Positions 29,938 through 39,295 are shown, counted from the stretch's first letter. The stretch: 64,000 bases of DNA from Stygiolobus azoricus (GCF_009729035.1 NZ_CP045483.1:1076001-1140000), one strand, 5' to 3'. The notes: generated by a model not told the origin, from the letters alone. Program-made: numbers and translations.

Positions 29938-30019
29938 TTTCAGTTCTTCTTTATTTCGACTACTTACCGATACGGAGAGCAAGTATTGGAAAATAAACTT
30001 TCAGTTCTTCTTTATTTCG
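29938..30019. repeat. Pair of 21-base direct repeats between btpA-like gene and cynS
   Basis: The sequence tttcagttcttctttattt plus cg occurs perfectly at 29938-29958 and 29999-30019, a period of 61 bases (40-base gap). The copies lie between the TATA boxes of the two divergent genes, so they look like tandem regulator sites. The unit resembles no Sulfolobales CRISPR repeat I know. Confidence 0.6.
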
Positions 30020-30121
30020 GCTTATCTTGAATTGCTTAGTATATTTTCACCACACGTGATTAAATACTTTAAATCCGTTATGGAAGTAATATTTAATTAC
30101 CAGGTTAGAGGAATTTCTTCT

Positions 30122-30571
30122 ATGCTAGATAAGTCTAAGGCTAGAGAATTTATGTTGCAGAGAAAAAGGGAGAAGAAGTTAACTTGGGAGGAGTTAGGGA
30201 AGATGATTGCTAGGAGTCCGGTTTATACTGCTATGTTGTTATATGGTTATGGACAAGCTACTGAGGAAGAGGCTGAGAAATTGGTTAAGATTTTAGAGTT
30301 ACCTCCTGAATATAAGGAAATACTGATGGAGGTTCCCATGAGGACACCCGCACAGCCTTGGCCTCCTACAGATCCGTTTATTTACAGACTTTATGAGGCT
30401 GTATTGTTGTACGGTCCAGTTATAAAAGATGTTGCACATGAAATGTTTGGTGATGGAATAATGAGCATGATAGACGTAACTATAGATGTGGGGAAGATAA
30501 CAGATGAAAAGGGAAATGAGAGAATGATACTAACGTTCAATGGAAAATGGCTAAAATACGCAAAATGGTGA
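30122..30571 (+). CDS. cynS: Cyanate hydratase (cyanase)
   Basis: A 149-residue enzyme that turns cyanate and bicarbonate into ammonia and CO2. The N-terminal helical domain (KKLTWEELGKMIARSPVYTAMLLYGYGQAT) and the catalytic domain with PTDPFIYRLYEAVLLYGPVIKDV and FGDGIMSMIDVTIDV match the family. The catalytic triad is seen as Arg89, Glu92 and Ser115. The longer frame from 30032 is rejected: ATATTTAAT at 30089-30097 lies within it, 27 bases before ATG 30122, and 149 residues is the family length. Ammonia release or cyanate detoxification is the expected role. Confidence 0.95.
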   Translation: MLDKSKAREFMLQRKREKKLTWEELGKMIARSPVYTAMLLYGYGQATEEEAEKLVKILELPPEYKEILMEVPMRTPAQPWPPTDPFIYRLYEAVLLYGPVIKDVAHEMFGDGIMSMIDVTIDVGKITDEKGNERMILTFNGKWLKYAKW

Positions 30572-30721
30572 AAATAAAAATCTGAAGAATATTTCCTAAA
30601 GTTCGTAAATGAATACTAAGGAGGTGCTTTATTGCCTAAGTACTTTTTGTATTAATGTATACGTGGACTAAAAAGACAGAAACAAAAAATCATGAAAATA
30701 GTAAAATTATTAAATAAAAAA

Positions 30722-31033
30722 TCATAACTTAGTAGCTTGTTTTTCAGCTTTCATACTAAGTCCTCCAATTATACTTAGGAGTGAGAATTCTGTAGGAGTA
30801 GCTAATCCTATTGCTCCTCCAGCTATAACAAAGTCCCTATTATTCTTGTATGTACCGTATAATGTCATTAATCCAGACACTATTCCTAATATACCGAGGT
30901 ATATCATTATAGATCCGCTAATGATGTTCAATCCATAAATATAGTAATCTAATGGATGTCTAGTTATTATGTCTACTAATCCTGCTATTAATGTTACTAT
31001 TCCTCCAATTATTGAAATTACTTTGCTTATCAT
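30722..31033 (-). CDS. Small four-helix membrane protein
   Basis: A 103-residue protein made almost entirely of hydrophobic segments (VISIIGGIVTLIAGLVDII, GLNIISGSIMIYLGILGIV, FVIAGGAIGLATPTEFSLL), ending in a short basic tail (KAEKQATKL). It resembles the many small membrane proteins of Sulfolobales but I cannot place it in a named family. The frame and hydropathy make a real gene likely; its job is unknown. Confidence 0.6.
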   Translation of the reverse strand: MISKVISIIGGIVTLIAGLVDIITRHPLDYYIYGLNIISGSIMIYLGILGIVSGLMTLYGTYKNNRDFVIAGGAIGLATPTEFSLLSIIGGLSMKAEKQATKL

Positions 31034-31372
31034 TATTTTTTCACCCTATAATCTCTCTTAGCTTAAGAAGTATATACACGTTTCTTTTATAACTATAATA
31101 CGATGAAAAGTTTTTATTAAATGGGCATGATAAACTATAATTATATATTATATACTCGTTGATAGTTTAAAATCTATGTAAAAATTTGATCATAGTTATT
31201 AACCTAATAATTTATAATATAATTAATATTGAGGCATATTTAAGTTTTGCTTTGTATACAATATTTTTATTAAAATAGTTTTAATTCCTAAAACTAATTT
31301 AAAGTTAGTTTTTTGATTTATAACAATTAGAGAATGATCGTATTGATAATAGCAATTTCATAATGTGAACTA

Positions 31373-31418
31373 CCACCGCCTTAACTGGCGTGGCTTCCTT
31401 GCTAGAGGGAAGAGCTAT
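31373..31418. mobile_element. Possible IS200/IS605-type end relic
   Basis: CCACcGCC (31373-31380) pairs with GGCGTGG (31387-31393) around TTAACT, followed by a TTCCTTGCTAGAGGGAAG segment. Hairpins with a central CTTAA followed by CTTCC and a second stem are common at the right ends of Sulfolobales IS200/IS605 elements. No transposase gene is near, so it would be a relic. A similar string occurs at 52766-52804. The rest of 31034-31496 is AT-rich and holds promoters only. Confidence 0.3.
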
Positions 31419-31502
31419 ACAGTATGAGAAGTGAGAAAATATTGATAAAAAACGAAATAATGATGAAGAAAAGTTTATATAAGTAATCTCGTATAATTGT
31501 TT

Positions 31503-33167
31503 ATGAATTGGAGGATTAAGAAATTACTAGAGGAAAATTCTTTGAAAATGAAGATACTAACAGTGTTCACAATCACGATTGTGACACTAACGTCACTAAT
31601 GGCAATACTTTACTTATTCACACCAATATTAATAGGATACCAAAAAACATCAAACGGAATAATTGAATACTTCGAAGATCCCATTGACCCATCATTCGTG
31701 ATAAAAGTTTATTCAAATAATCAGCCAGTCAACGCTATAATATCAGTTTACATAAACCAACCTAGGAGAGTAGTATTTTACAAGGAGTTTTACGGTCAGT
31801 CAGTAAAAATACCATTCACAGCAATAGTGAATTACGTGGAACCGTGGGGAAAATACGAGAATGTGAATACTTCACTACTAGTAATAGCAACATATGTAAA
31901 TGGGAATGAGACATACTCAAGTGCTGAGGAAATAGAATACAATCCAAGCTGGGTATTAGAAGACAAACCAATAGAGATTGTAGCAGATATTAACATAATA
32001 CCAAAATTAATAAAATTGAATATGACGACTATCCAACAAGAAATTAACAAAATACAAACATTAAGAAAAGAAATATTAACAAACAATCAAGAGGAAAAAC
32101 ATCCTTACATACTAAACGTGAGCGAAGAAGAGTATGAAGGAAAACCAGTTCTTAAAGGATCATGGAAATTCAAACCAGTTACAAGCATAGTGTATTTCTA
32201 TAACTTCTCAGTACCATTAAATTGGGTAACATTAAGCAATAACGTAAATGAATACGATAATTACTCTATGATAACTCTTTATACTGGTCTTTTTTATGAG
32301 GTTAGTTGGCTTGCAGTAAGTAATTCTACTAATTACGGTGGTCCCTATATAGGAGTTTCCTACTCAGCCAAAGTAAACTGGAATACTATGGTAATCTATG
32401 GTGAGTATCTTCTTTCTAAGTTGTATGATCCTACAATTTATACTTATTATAATGCTACGATTGCAGTAGTTATTTACAGAGTGTATGAGGACAATCCTTC
32501 ATATGCTAAATTTGGTAACCCCTATGTTCCATATGTTACTGTTTTTGAAATTTTGTGGGCTAGTCCAAATCTTGGTGCTGCTGTTGAGAGTGGTAATGGT
32601 ATAACGTGTGTTATTTACACTAATTCTAGTGGCGAATATCGTTATCCTTTGGCAGTGGGTAATGGTAGTGTGACATTACTATATACCTATTTTAGTAAAT
32701 TATTTATTGGTAAGCTGGAAAGTGGTCCATATGGTTTTGCTCGGTGGGAGAATGGTAAAGTTTCGACTTCAGGGAATGTTGAACCAGATGAACCAGGCGG
32801 CGGAGGTTTTTGGTTTAATGCGCAGTATATAGATCAATATGCGAAAGATAATAGGACGACTGAGACAGTTTTTGATGCTGCAGCTCTAGTTCTCAGTCTT
32901 CTGGCTCCTGAATTAGAGATTCCGGAAGATGTTGTTGCTGCAATAGATATTGGTCATTCTATTGTATCTTTCTTATTTAGCAGTAGTACTCAAATAGAAT
33001 ATTACTTTATAAATACTTTTGTAACTGTAGATCTTCCGGCTACTACTACGGGTCGGGCTTTGGGTAGTGGTCAGGTTTATGTTAGTTATTTGAATTATTC
33101 CAGTTCCTTAGAGACGCCTTTATTAGGCTTTATAATGAACTATTCTTACTATTATGATGGTGGTTAG
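31503..33167 (+). CDS. Exported surface protein of unknown function
   Basis: A 554-residue protein with one N-terminal membrane span (about residues 18-42, VFTITIVTLTSLMAILYLF) and a long extracellular part rich in Asn-X-Ser/Thr sites, Tyr and beta-strand patterns; a Pro/Gly spacer (NVEPDEPGGGGFWF) precedes the last third. No enzyme motif is seen. TTTATATA (31474-31481) selects ATG 31503 rather than TTG 31497. Base use changes sharply within the gene near 32250, from A-rich to T-rich coding strand. The next gene starts 1 base after its stop, so the two form a unit. Confidence 0.7.
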   Translation: MNWRIKKLLEENSLKMKILTVFTITIVTLTSLMAILYLFTPILIGYQKTSNGIIEYFEDPIDPSFVIKVYSNNQPVNAIISVYINQPRRVVFYKEFYGQSVKIPFTAIVNYVEPWGKYENVNTSLLVIATYVNGNETYSSAEEIEYNPSWVLEDKPIEIVADINIIPKLIKLNMTTIQQEINKIQTLRKEILTNNQEEKHPYILNVSEEEYEGKPVLKGSWKFKPVTSIVYFYNFSVPLNWVTLSNNVNEYDNYSMITLYTGLFYEVSWLAVSNSTNYGGPYIGVSYSAKVNWNTMVIYGEYLLSKLYDPTIYTYYNATIAVVIYRVYEDNPSYAKFGNPYVPYVTVFEILWASPNLGAAVESGNGITCVIYTNSSGEYRYPLAVGNGSVTLLYTYFSKLFIGKLESGPYGFARWENGKVSTSGNVEPDEPGGGGFWFNAQYIDQYAKDNRTTETVFDAAALVLSLLAPELEIPEDVVAAIDIGHSIVSFLFSSSTQIEYYFINTFVTVDLPATTTGRALGSGQVYVSYLNYSSSLETPLLGFIMNYSYYYDGG

Positions 33168-33168
33168 T

Positions 33169-33678
33169 ATGATGAACAAGAAGTTAATTTATTTTTACAT
33201 TTCTTACTTGTTATTCTTTTTCTTGATTTTGTTATTTTATGAGTTGAGTGCTTTTTTAACTGTTAGCACTTTCCCCACACCTTTCCCCTTATTTTATACC
33301 CCTCTTACGCCTGAAATATTTTTAGGCATACAGTTTCTTGGCATTCCCTTACTCTTCATAATTTTATTCCTCACCTCTCGTGAGGGTTACGTTATTGGTT
33401 TATTAGTTGTATATTTCACATTCCTCGTGATCTTCTATCTTTTTCCTAACATTTACGCCCTTTTCAGTCTCGCTTTAGTAGGTATTGGTCTGTTTGCTTC
33501 CGTAATTCCTAATTGTATTTCAAGGTTGAGTAAGGTTTTGTGGGGCATATCATCACTGTACTACGTGATGATTATCGTTAACTACATCTTCTCTCCTTCC
33601 TTACAATTTTACCCAATATTTATTATACCTAGTGTAATAGCCTCTGGTATAGAAATAATGAAAGTGAGACAATTTTAA
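33169..33678 (+). CDS. Multi-span membrane protein paired with the surface protein
   Basis: A 169-residue very hydrophobic protein with about five helices (YFYISYLLFFFLILLFY, FLGIPLLFIILFL, GLLVVYFTFLVIFYLF, LFSLALVGIGLFASVI, FYPIFIIPSVIASGI). A frame from 33154 exists, but ATG 33169 directly after the upstream TAG, with GGTGG 6-9 bases before it, is the likelier start. It is translationally coupled to the surface protein gene, so the pair may form one membrane complex. No family recognised. Confidence 0.65.
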   Translation: MMNKKLIYFYISYLLFFFLILLFYELSAFLTVSTFPTPFPLFYTPLTPEIFLGIQFLGIPLLFIILFLTSREGYVIGLLVVYFTFLVIFYLFPNIYALFSLALVGIGLFASVIPNCISRLSKVLWGISSLYYVMIIVNYIFSPSLQFYPIFIIPSVIASGIEIMKVRQF

Positions 33679-33871
33679 GCAACTTTCCATTTTTAGTTTA
33701 CTTTCTATATCTGGATCACGAAATAGAAGGAAAAAGTATAAAGTGTATTTCCATTAATTAACGAATAAGAACTTTATGAGTGGGAAAAGCATAAAAATTG
33801 AATAAATGTACTCTTTCATGTTACTATAACCCCTCTTTAAAGAAAAGACATTGTTCATTAATCTTAATATC

Positions 33872-36010
33872 ATGGAATTGAATAATATTTTCATGCCTTT
33901 TGCAAGATGTTACATGTGTAAGAACGCTTGCGGAATTATAACATCAGTTGAAGGAAAGACAGTTAGAGTTGCTCCAAACAAGAACCATCCACAGCCTGGA
34001 ATTTGTGGTAGGGGTGCAGCCGGACCCTTCCTTCTAACACATCCTGATAGGCTCAAATCACCTCTTATAAGACAAGGTGACATCTTAGTCCCAACAACAT
34101 GGGATAAGGCGCTTGATATCGTAGCTAAGTATTTGAAGGAGTTATTAGATGAAGGTCATCCTGAATATCTTGCTATAACTTTTCATGATTATGGGAAAGA
34201 ACTCTTAGAAAGGTTTGCAGCTCTTTATGGAACTCCTAATTTAATTGGGCATGAATCCGTATGTCATGGCCCAAGAACTGTAGCTTCAGAATTAGTACTC
34301 GGCACCGAAGGGCCTAGGAGTGTAGACCCCGATTACCCTAACTCCAAGTTCATAACCTTTATCGGAAGAAATCCGTTAGAAGGCATAGTCCCAGATATTG
34401 TTAGAAGAATAGACGAAGGTAGGAAGAAAGGGTTAAGAATAGCTGTAGTAGATCCTAGAAAATCCGCTATAGCAGAAAGGTATGCGGAGAGGTGGATACC
34501 CATCAGACCTGGAACTGATACAGCTTTTTTACTAAGTGTAATATATTACATGAACAAAAACGATATGTATGACCAGGACTTTTTGTTGAAGTACACTAAC
34601 GCGCCCTTATTAGTATATGAAGACGATCTAACTTCTACTGGCATTTACTCCGATAGACTTCTAGATGAAAGAGTGATAAATGGGAGAAAGGCAGTTACAG
34701 TATTCTCCTTACTTGAAAAGGAGGGTGAAAAAGTGTATCCGAGACTTCAGCAAATTACTGGAGTGAGTTACGACGACGTTAAGTATGTGGCAGAAAATCT
34801 ATGGTTAAATAGACCTGCAGCAGCTATAGATGATGGTTGGCACACGTCATTCTCTAGTGACTCGACTTATACGTGGATGGCGGCCTTTACAATTAATGCT
34901 ATGATTGGTAATATCGATAAGAAGGGAGGATTAGTTATAGCTAAGAAAGCCAAGGTCAAACTTTACGAAAAGAGTAACGTTAAAGCTCCTAGAATTGATA
35001 AGATCAGGTACCCACTAACTTATGCAGCATTTCAGGAAGTGTATAGGGCAATCCTTACTGGTAGTCCTTATCCTATTAAAGCACTAATGGTAGTCGGTAC
35101 CAACTTAGACGGTAGAGATCCTAACTCGGAGTTCGTAAGAAGAGCGTTAAAAGCTGTGGACTTTCTAGTCGTTATCGATATAATGCCATCTGAGGTAACT
35201 GAATACGCGGATGTAGTATTGGCGGAATCGACGTATTTTGAGCGGGATGAACTTCCTTTACCTGTAGGTTGGACTTTAGAAAACTGGGTTGATATTCATC
35301 AAAAGACGGTAGATCCTTTATATGACACTAAACCATTATGGTGGATTTTGCTCGAATTAGAACACAGATTGGGCTTGTCAAACGCAACTTTTGAGGATCT
35401 AGAGGAGATGATTCTAAAACAGTTAAACGTAGATCGGAAGGAGTTGATTGAAAAGGGATGTGTGAGAATTCCAGAAGAGATATACGAAGTTTATCCTTAC
35501 AAAAAACCGTTAGGAACGCCTTCAGGTAAAATCGAGATCTATTCTGAAACTCTGAGGAAATATGGTTATTATCCTATACCCACCTACGTCGAAAAGAATA
35601 TTATGCCTAGAGCTCCTGACGAGTTCTTCTTAACTACTGGTCATACGTTATACCACACGCAAGATAGCATAACTTTTGACATTCCAACGCTCATTAAACT
35701 TGCCCCCGATAATCCAGTAACGATAAGTAAGAACAAAGCACTACAGCTAGGAATCAAGGATGGAGATGAAGTTGAGGTTATATCATTAACTACGGGACAA
35801 AGGGTTAGATGCAGGGTGAAAGTCAGTGAGGGTATAAGGGATGATACTGTGTTTACTTATTTTGGTTTCGGTAGGCACTCAAAAGGGGAGAGATTTGCTT
35901 ACGGTCACGGTTTCGACGTTAACAGTTTGATAAGTGAGCAGATTACAGATCCTATTTCAGGTAGTATTGCCCAGTCGTTGAACATTGTGAAAATAAGGCC
36001 TTTAAGGTAA
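33872..36010 (+). CDS. Molybdopterin oxidoreductase catalytic subunit (DMSO-reductase superfamily)
   Basis: A 712-residue Mo/W-bisPGD enzyme. An N-terminal cluster motif C13-x2-C16-x3-C20-x24-C45 binds a [4Fe-4S] centre, followed by GRGAAGPFLLTHPDRLKSPL. HESVCHGPR holds the presumed Mo-ligand Cys, and FIGRNPLEG, VVDPRKSAIAERYAERW, PIRPGTDTAF bind the cofactor; GTNLDGRDPNSEF and the C-terminal LTTGHTLYHTQD follow. This pattern is closest to sulfur/polysulfide or thiosulfate reductase types (PsrA/PhsA/SreA), but substrate is not decided. No Tat signal is present, so it should be cytosolic. No electron-transfer or anchor gene is adjacent; a DmsBC-like fusion is encoded at 47.4 kb. ATG 33872 is preferred to TTG 33851. 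Confidence 0.88.
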   Translation: MELNNIFMPFARCYMCKNACGIITSVEGKTVRVAPNKNHPQPGICGRGAAGPFLLTHPDRLKSPLIRQGDILVPTTWDKALDIVAKYLKELLDEGHPEYLAITFHDYGKELLERFAALYGTPNLIGHESVCHGPRTVASELVLGTEGPRSVDPDYPNSKFITFIGRNPLEGIVPDIVRRIDEGRKKGLRIAVVDPRKSAIAERYAERWIPIRPGTDTAFLLSVIYYMNKNDMYDQDFLLKYTNAPLLVYEDDLTSTGIYSDRLLDERVINGRKAVTVFSLLEKEGEKVYPRLQQITGVSYDDVKYVAENLWLNRPAAAIDDGWHTSFSSDSTYTWMAAFTINAMIGNIDKKGGLVIAKKAKVKLYEKSNVKAPRIDKIRYPLTYAAFQEVYRAILTGSPYPIKALMVVGTNLDGRDPNSEFVRRALKAVDFLVVIDIMPSEVTEYADVVLAESTYFERDELPLPVGWTLENWVDIHQKTVDPLYDTKPLWWILLELEHRLGLSNATFEDLEEMILKQLNVDRKELIEKGCVRIPEEIYEVYPYKKPLGTPSGKIEIYSETLRKYGYYPIPTYVEKNIMPRAPDEFFLTTGHTLYHTQDSITFDIPTLIKLAPDNPVTISKNKALQLGIKDGDEVEVISLTTGQRVRCRVKVSEGIRDDTVFTYFGFGRHSKGERFAYGHGFDVNSLISEQITDPISGSIAQSLNIVKIRPLR

Positions 36011-36382
36011 TTCGTTATTGTGAGAAATTTTTACCTCCTTTAGTTTGCTTATTACTTCTTCGAATAGTTTTAACATCTGTTTCTCGTTTTTACCCGTGTA
36101 AGTGAAATAAACATTTATTGTGTCCTTTTTGATTTTACTTAAAGTAACAAAAAAGCTTCCCCGTCCGTCTTTTCCTTCGAATTTATATTCTACAAACCCT
36201 AAACCAGTCACCTTGGTTAGTTTAAATTCGAGTATATCTTCATAAACGAACTTCCTTATTTTGATCCGTAGTATATCTTTATCTAATTCTGATTTGTGCG
36301 GTATAATTTCTAGTAAATTCTTTACACTATAAAACAACCTAAGTTCGACATTACTCAGTTCTTCTCTATAAACAACAGTCAT
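36002..36382 (-). CDS. Hypothetical 126-residue protein (possible SRPBCC-like fold)
   Basis: A cytosolic protein with alternating strands and a long C-terminal helix (NEKQMLKLFEEVISKLKEVK). The pattern helix, strands (ILEFKLTKVTGLGFVEYKFEG, GSFFVTLSKIKKDTINVYFTYTG), helix recalls START/SRPBCC ligand-binding proteins, an impression only. It is convergent with the oxidoreductase gene, overlapping it by 9 bases. No partner or function can be read. Confidence 0.6.
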   Translation of the reverse strand: MTVVYREELSNVELRLFYSVKNLLEIIPHKSELDKDILRIKIRKFVYEDILEFKLTKVTGLGFVEYKFEGKDGRGSFFVTLSKIKKDTINVYFTYTGKNEKQMLKLFEEVISKLKEVKISHNNELP

Positions 36383-36528
36383 TAATATTACTTTAGCAAG
36401 ATATACTATTTAAGCTTATTTTTAATATATATATAAAACCTATGATTATACGTTAAAAAATTTTTATAGTATTAAAAAAATTTATATTTTTTATAGATAT
36501 AAATACAAATAATTTAAGGAGTAAAACT

Positions 36529-37662
36529 TTATGTTTTGATTAAAGGTAACGTCATACATCTAGGGCCGCTTCTCTCACCGCCTTCTTTAATTATCTCGTT
36601 ACCTCTGAATGTGATAACTTTAATTCCTACTTCTGTTAGCAACTTGTTCGTAATTCTATTGTGTTCATAAGCTATGATCTTGTTATGATCAACAACAATA
36701 ATATTACTAGCTAATAACCAATGTTCTCTTTCTTCCGCATAATACTCTCTGTTACCTATGAATACTACCCTTAAATCCCTCGCTAGATAATCTTTCAATA
36801 CTTCTCTAAGAGGTTTTTCAACTTTTCTTGTCCCGCTTTTGGAGTATATGTAAACCTTCATAGAATCCAGATAGGAATAATATATTATTACATCCTTAGA
36901 CGGAATTCCCATTACCGTGTCAAGATGTCCTATGCCCTTATTAGGATGGTATTCTGGTGTCTCAAGTCTAACAAGTATTGCTTCATCTAATTCACCTAGT
37001 TGTACTAGTTTAGGTAATACGTCGTTTATTCCTAAAGCACTAGATCTAGTACCGAATCCCATTAACAGTTTTCCGTAATCTAACGGCATAAAATCCCCTC
37101 CTTCAAAGAATCCTTTTTCGGCCTTTACTACATTATCTGGCTTAAGTACTTTCAGTAGAAGTTCTGGTTCAGTTCTTCTGCTTTCCCATCTCATTTTCCC
37201 AGCTATATATGTTTTTCCCATAACCATTCCAGGGTCTCTTGTGAACATTATATTAACCAGTGGTCTAAGACAGAGATCAGCATCTTCACCTATTATTGAG
37301 TCCTTTAATATCCCTAATGCATTAGCTTCAGTATACGTAAGTCCTGATATTGCAATATCTGCTAAAGTAGGTAAGTCTAAATTTTCGAGAGAAGTTAAAG
37401 CACACTCGGAGCGTTTAGTTATGTAGTCCATAAGTTCCTCCTTAGGTAACTTCTTTATTTCCTCTCTTATATCAACTACTTCTGCACCTGCCTCAGCTAG
37501 CTTCCTCTTAAACTCGTTATGTTCACTTCTTAATTCCTCGAGATCAGGTATTTCCGCATATTGGAGCTCATACAAGGTTTTAGGAGTTAGTCTTTCCTTT
37601 TCTCTTCCAGGTGTTGCGACAACTACTTTTTTCAAGGGGGAGAACTCGGATTTTAAGTCCAT
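36529..37662 (-). CDS. arcA: Arginine deiminase
   Basis: A 377-residue enzyme of the guanidino-group modifying superfamily converting arginine to citrulline and ammonia. Motifs are the N-terminal EFSPLKKVVVATPG, IMFTRDPGMVMG (Asp), EGGDFMPLDYGKLLMG (Glu, substrate), GHLDTVMGIPS (catalytic His) and RSGPRCMTLPLI with the nucleophile Cys near the end. Length is slightly below the bacterial 400-410. A TTTTTATACC box is centred 26 bases before ATG 37662. An APC permease gene lies immediately upstream on the same strand and could bring in arginine, by inference. No arcB or arcC is in the window. Confidence 0.9.
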   Translation of the reverse strand: MDLKSEFSPLKKVVVATPGREKERLTPKTLYELQYAEIPDLEELRSEHNEFKRKLAEAGAEVVDIREEIKKLPKEELMDYITKRSECALTSLENLDLPTLADIAISGLTYTEANALGILKDSIIGEDADLCLRPLVNIMFTRDPGMVMGKTYIAGKMRWESRRTEPELLLKVLKPDNVVKAEKGFFEGGDFMPLDYGKLLMGFGTRSSALGINDVLPKLVQLGELDEAILVRLETPEYHPNKGIGHLDTVMGIPSKDVIIYYSYLDSMKVYIYSKSGTRKVEKPLREVLKDYLARDLRVVFIGNREYYAEEREHWLLASNIIVVDHNKIIAYEHNRITNKLLTEVGIKVITFRGNEIIKEGGERSGPRCMTLPLIKT

Positions 37663-37708
37663 ATAATAAAAATAATTGACTTGGTATAAAAATCTTTTCC
37701 CATTATTA

Positions 37709-39295
37709 TTACTCTGGTGGTATTTCTTTGAAGGTCATAGATAGGTCTATTCCTTCCTTCTTAGCTCTATAGAATTTCATGATATAATAGCTTGCAATGC
37801 CTGCTAAGAAAGGTGAAGCTATTATAGCCCATGTGGCTGGGTTCATCTGTATACCAAGGTATATTGTGGAGTTACCGAACCAGTAGTATGCGTAAATGGA
37901 TAGAACTACAAAGTCTATTACACCTATTAATAATATTAGACTTCTATTTCCCTTAAGGGCTGAAGGTAAATTCCTTACAGAGGAGTATATAACAGCAAGT
38001 ACTACTATTATGAAACCGAACAATAGTGCCATAGCATCAGCTGTATCCATACCATAGAAGAATGCACTACTTAATGGTGTTACTGTTATTATAGCTAAAC
38101 TAGATATCGTTATTACCTCATCTATTAGGTGAGCTACTACGGGACTATGGAACTTCTCACTCACGTAAGATACCACTGTAGGTAATGCCTTATCAAATGC
38201 AACAGCCATGAAATACCTAGACACGAATAGGGCAACAGCAAACATTACAGCAATATACCAGAAGTAAGATCCAATGACTAGGAATAAGTCAAGTGGTAAA
38301 TTCTTATTGGCTAGCACTACGTCAAAAGTTGGGTTAGTTAAGGCAGAGGCTGCGGAATTAGTGGAGGCTAAGACTCCAGCACCTATAAAGAACTTAGTTC
38401 CTAAAGACATAATGCTTGCAGTAATGAAGAAGGTAATCAATATTCCAGAAACTACTAATGCCATAAATACCCCTCTTGTAAAGGCTTTACTACCACCCCT
38501 AACTTCTCCTGCAACGGAAGTTGCTCCGTTTACAAATGGAAGGAAAGAAGCGGTAAACACCATTAACCCTATTGTCGCTAGACCTACGTTGGAGAATAGA
38601 GGAGTGACTTTTGTAGATGCACTCACCAATTCTTGATAAGTTATTCCAGATGCTGCTATACTCTGAGGGGTAACAGTAAACATTAGCGCACCGTTGATTA
38701 TAAAAGTAACAAGGGCTATACCGGTCACGATACTCATAAGTTCATTTGTGAACTTGGGTGCAAATATGTTCAGCAGGATAACTATCGTAAATGTAATAGC
38801 TCCTATAAAGAGAACTACGTAAGGATTAGAAAGCGTAGAGGCTATTCCGCTGTAAGGCTGGCCGAAGTTAATACCCATAGCAGAGAAACCGGAGGCAAGT
38901 TGTCCTACACCATCATATACAATTGCAGCGTCAAATATCATCTGAGAGATTCCAAAAACTAAACCTACACCTATACCGATTGCAGGGTGAAGAACTCTAC
39001 TTGCAAATACATAATCAGCTGCTGTCCTCTGATAACTTTCACTTATTTTAGTCCAAATGAAAGCGTGAGGTAATAATACTATCCAACTTAATAATGCAGC
39101 GAGAATTGCTATTCCATTTGGTGAGACATAGAGACCGGATAAGAATGATACGGGTAAAGCGTAGAACGCTATAAATCCCATGCTTATAAACATAGCTGTA
39201 AGCCAGTTTATTTCTCTCACTAAACCAGACGATTCTCTTGCGAATAAACTTTTTTGAATATTATTTTCTTTTTTTAACTCTTTATCCTCGGCCAT
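37709..39295 (-). CDS. APC-superfamily amino-acid permease B (tagged termini)
   Basis: A 528-residue carrier with about 12 helices, with SYQRTAADYVFASRVLHPAIG and VAGEVRGGSKAFTRG as family landmarks. It begins SLFARESSGLVREIN and ends GIDLSMTFKEIPPE, almost the same ends as the permease at 26752-28290. It lies 46 bases upstream of arcA on the same strand. Arginine is therefore a candidate substrate, but the arcA gene has its own TATA box and nothing in the protein proves the specificity. Confidence 0.85.
   Translation of the reverse strand: MAEDKELKKENNIQKSLFARESSGLVREINWLTAMFISMGFIAFYALPVSFLSGLYVSPNGIAILAALLSWIVLLPHAFIWTKISESYQRTAADYVFASRVLHPAIGIGVGLVFGISQMIFDAAIVYDGVGQLASGFSAMGINFGQPYSGIASTLSNPYVVLFIGAITFTIVILLNIFAPKFTNELMSIVTGIALVTFIINGALMFTVTPQSIAASGITYQELVSASTKVTPLFSNVGLATIGLMVFTASFLPFVNGATSVAGEVRGGSKAFTRGVFMALVVSGILITFFITASIMSLGTKFFIGAGVLASTNSAASALTNPTFDVVLANKNLPLDLFLVIGSYFWYIAVMFAVALFVSRYFMAVAFDKALPTVVSYVSEKFHSPVVAHLIDEVITISSLAIITVTPLSSAFFYGMDTADAMALLFGFIIVVLAVIYSSVRNLPSALKGNRSLILLIGVIDFVVLSIYAYYWFGNSTIYLGIQMNPATWAIIASPFLAGIASYYIMKFYRAKKEGIDLSMTFKEIPPE

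Noticed and set aside
29938-30019. Two-unit CRISPR array
   Set aside because: Only two copies, a 21-base unit unlike known Sulfolobales repeats, and placement between two divergent promoters. Reported as direct repeats instead.
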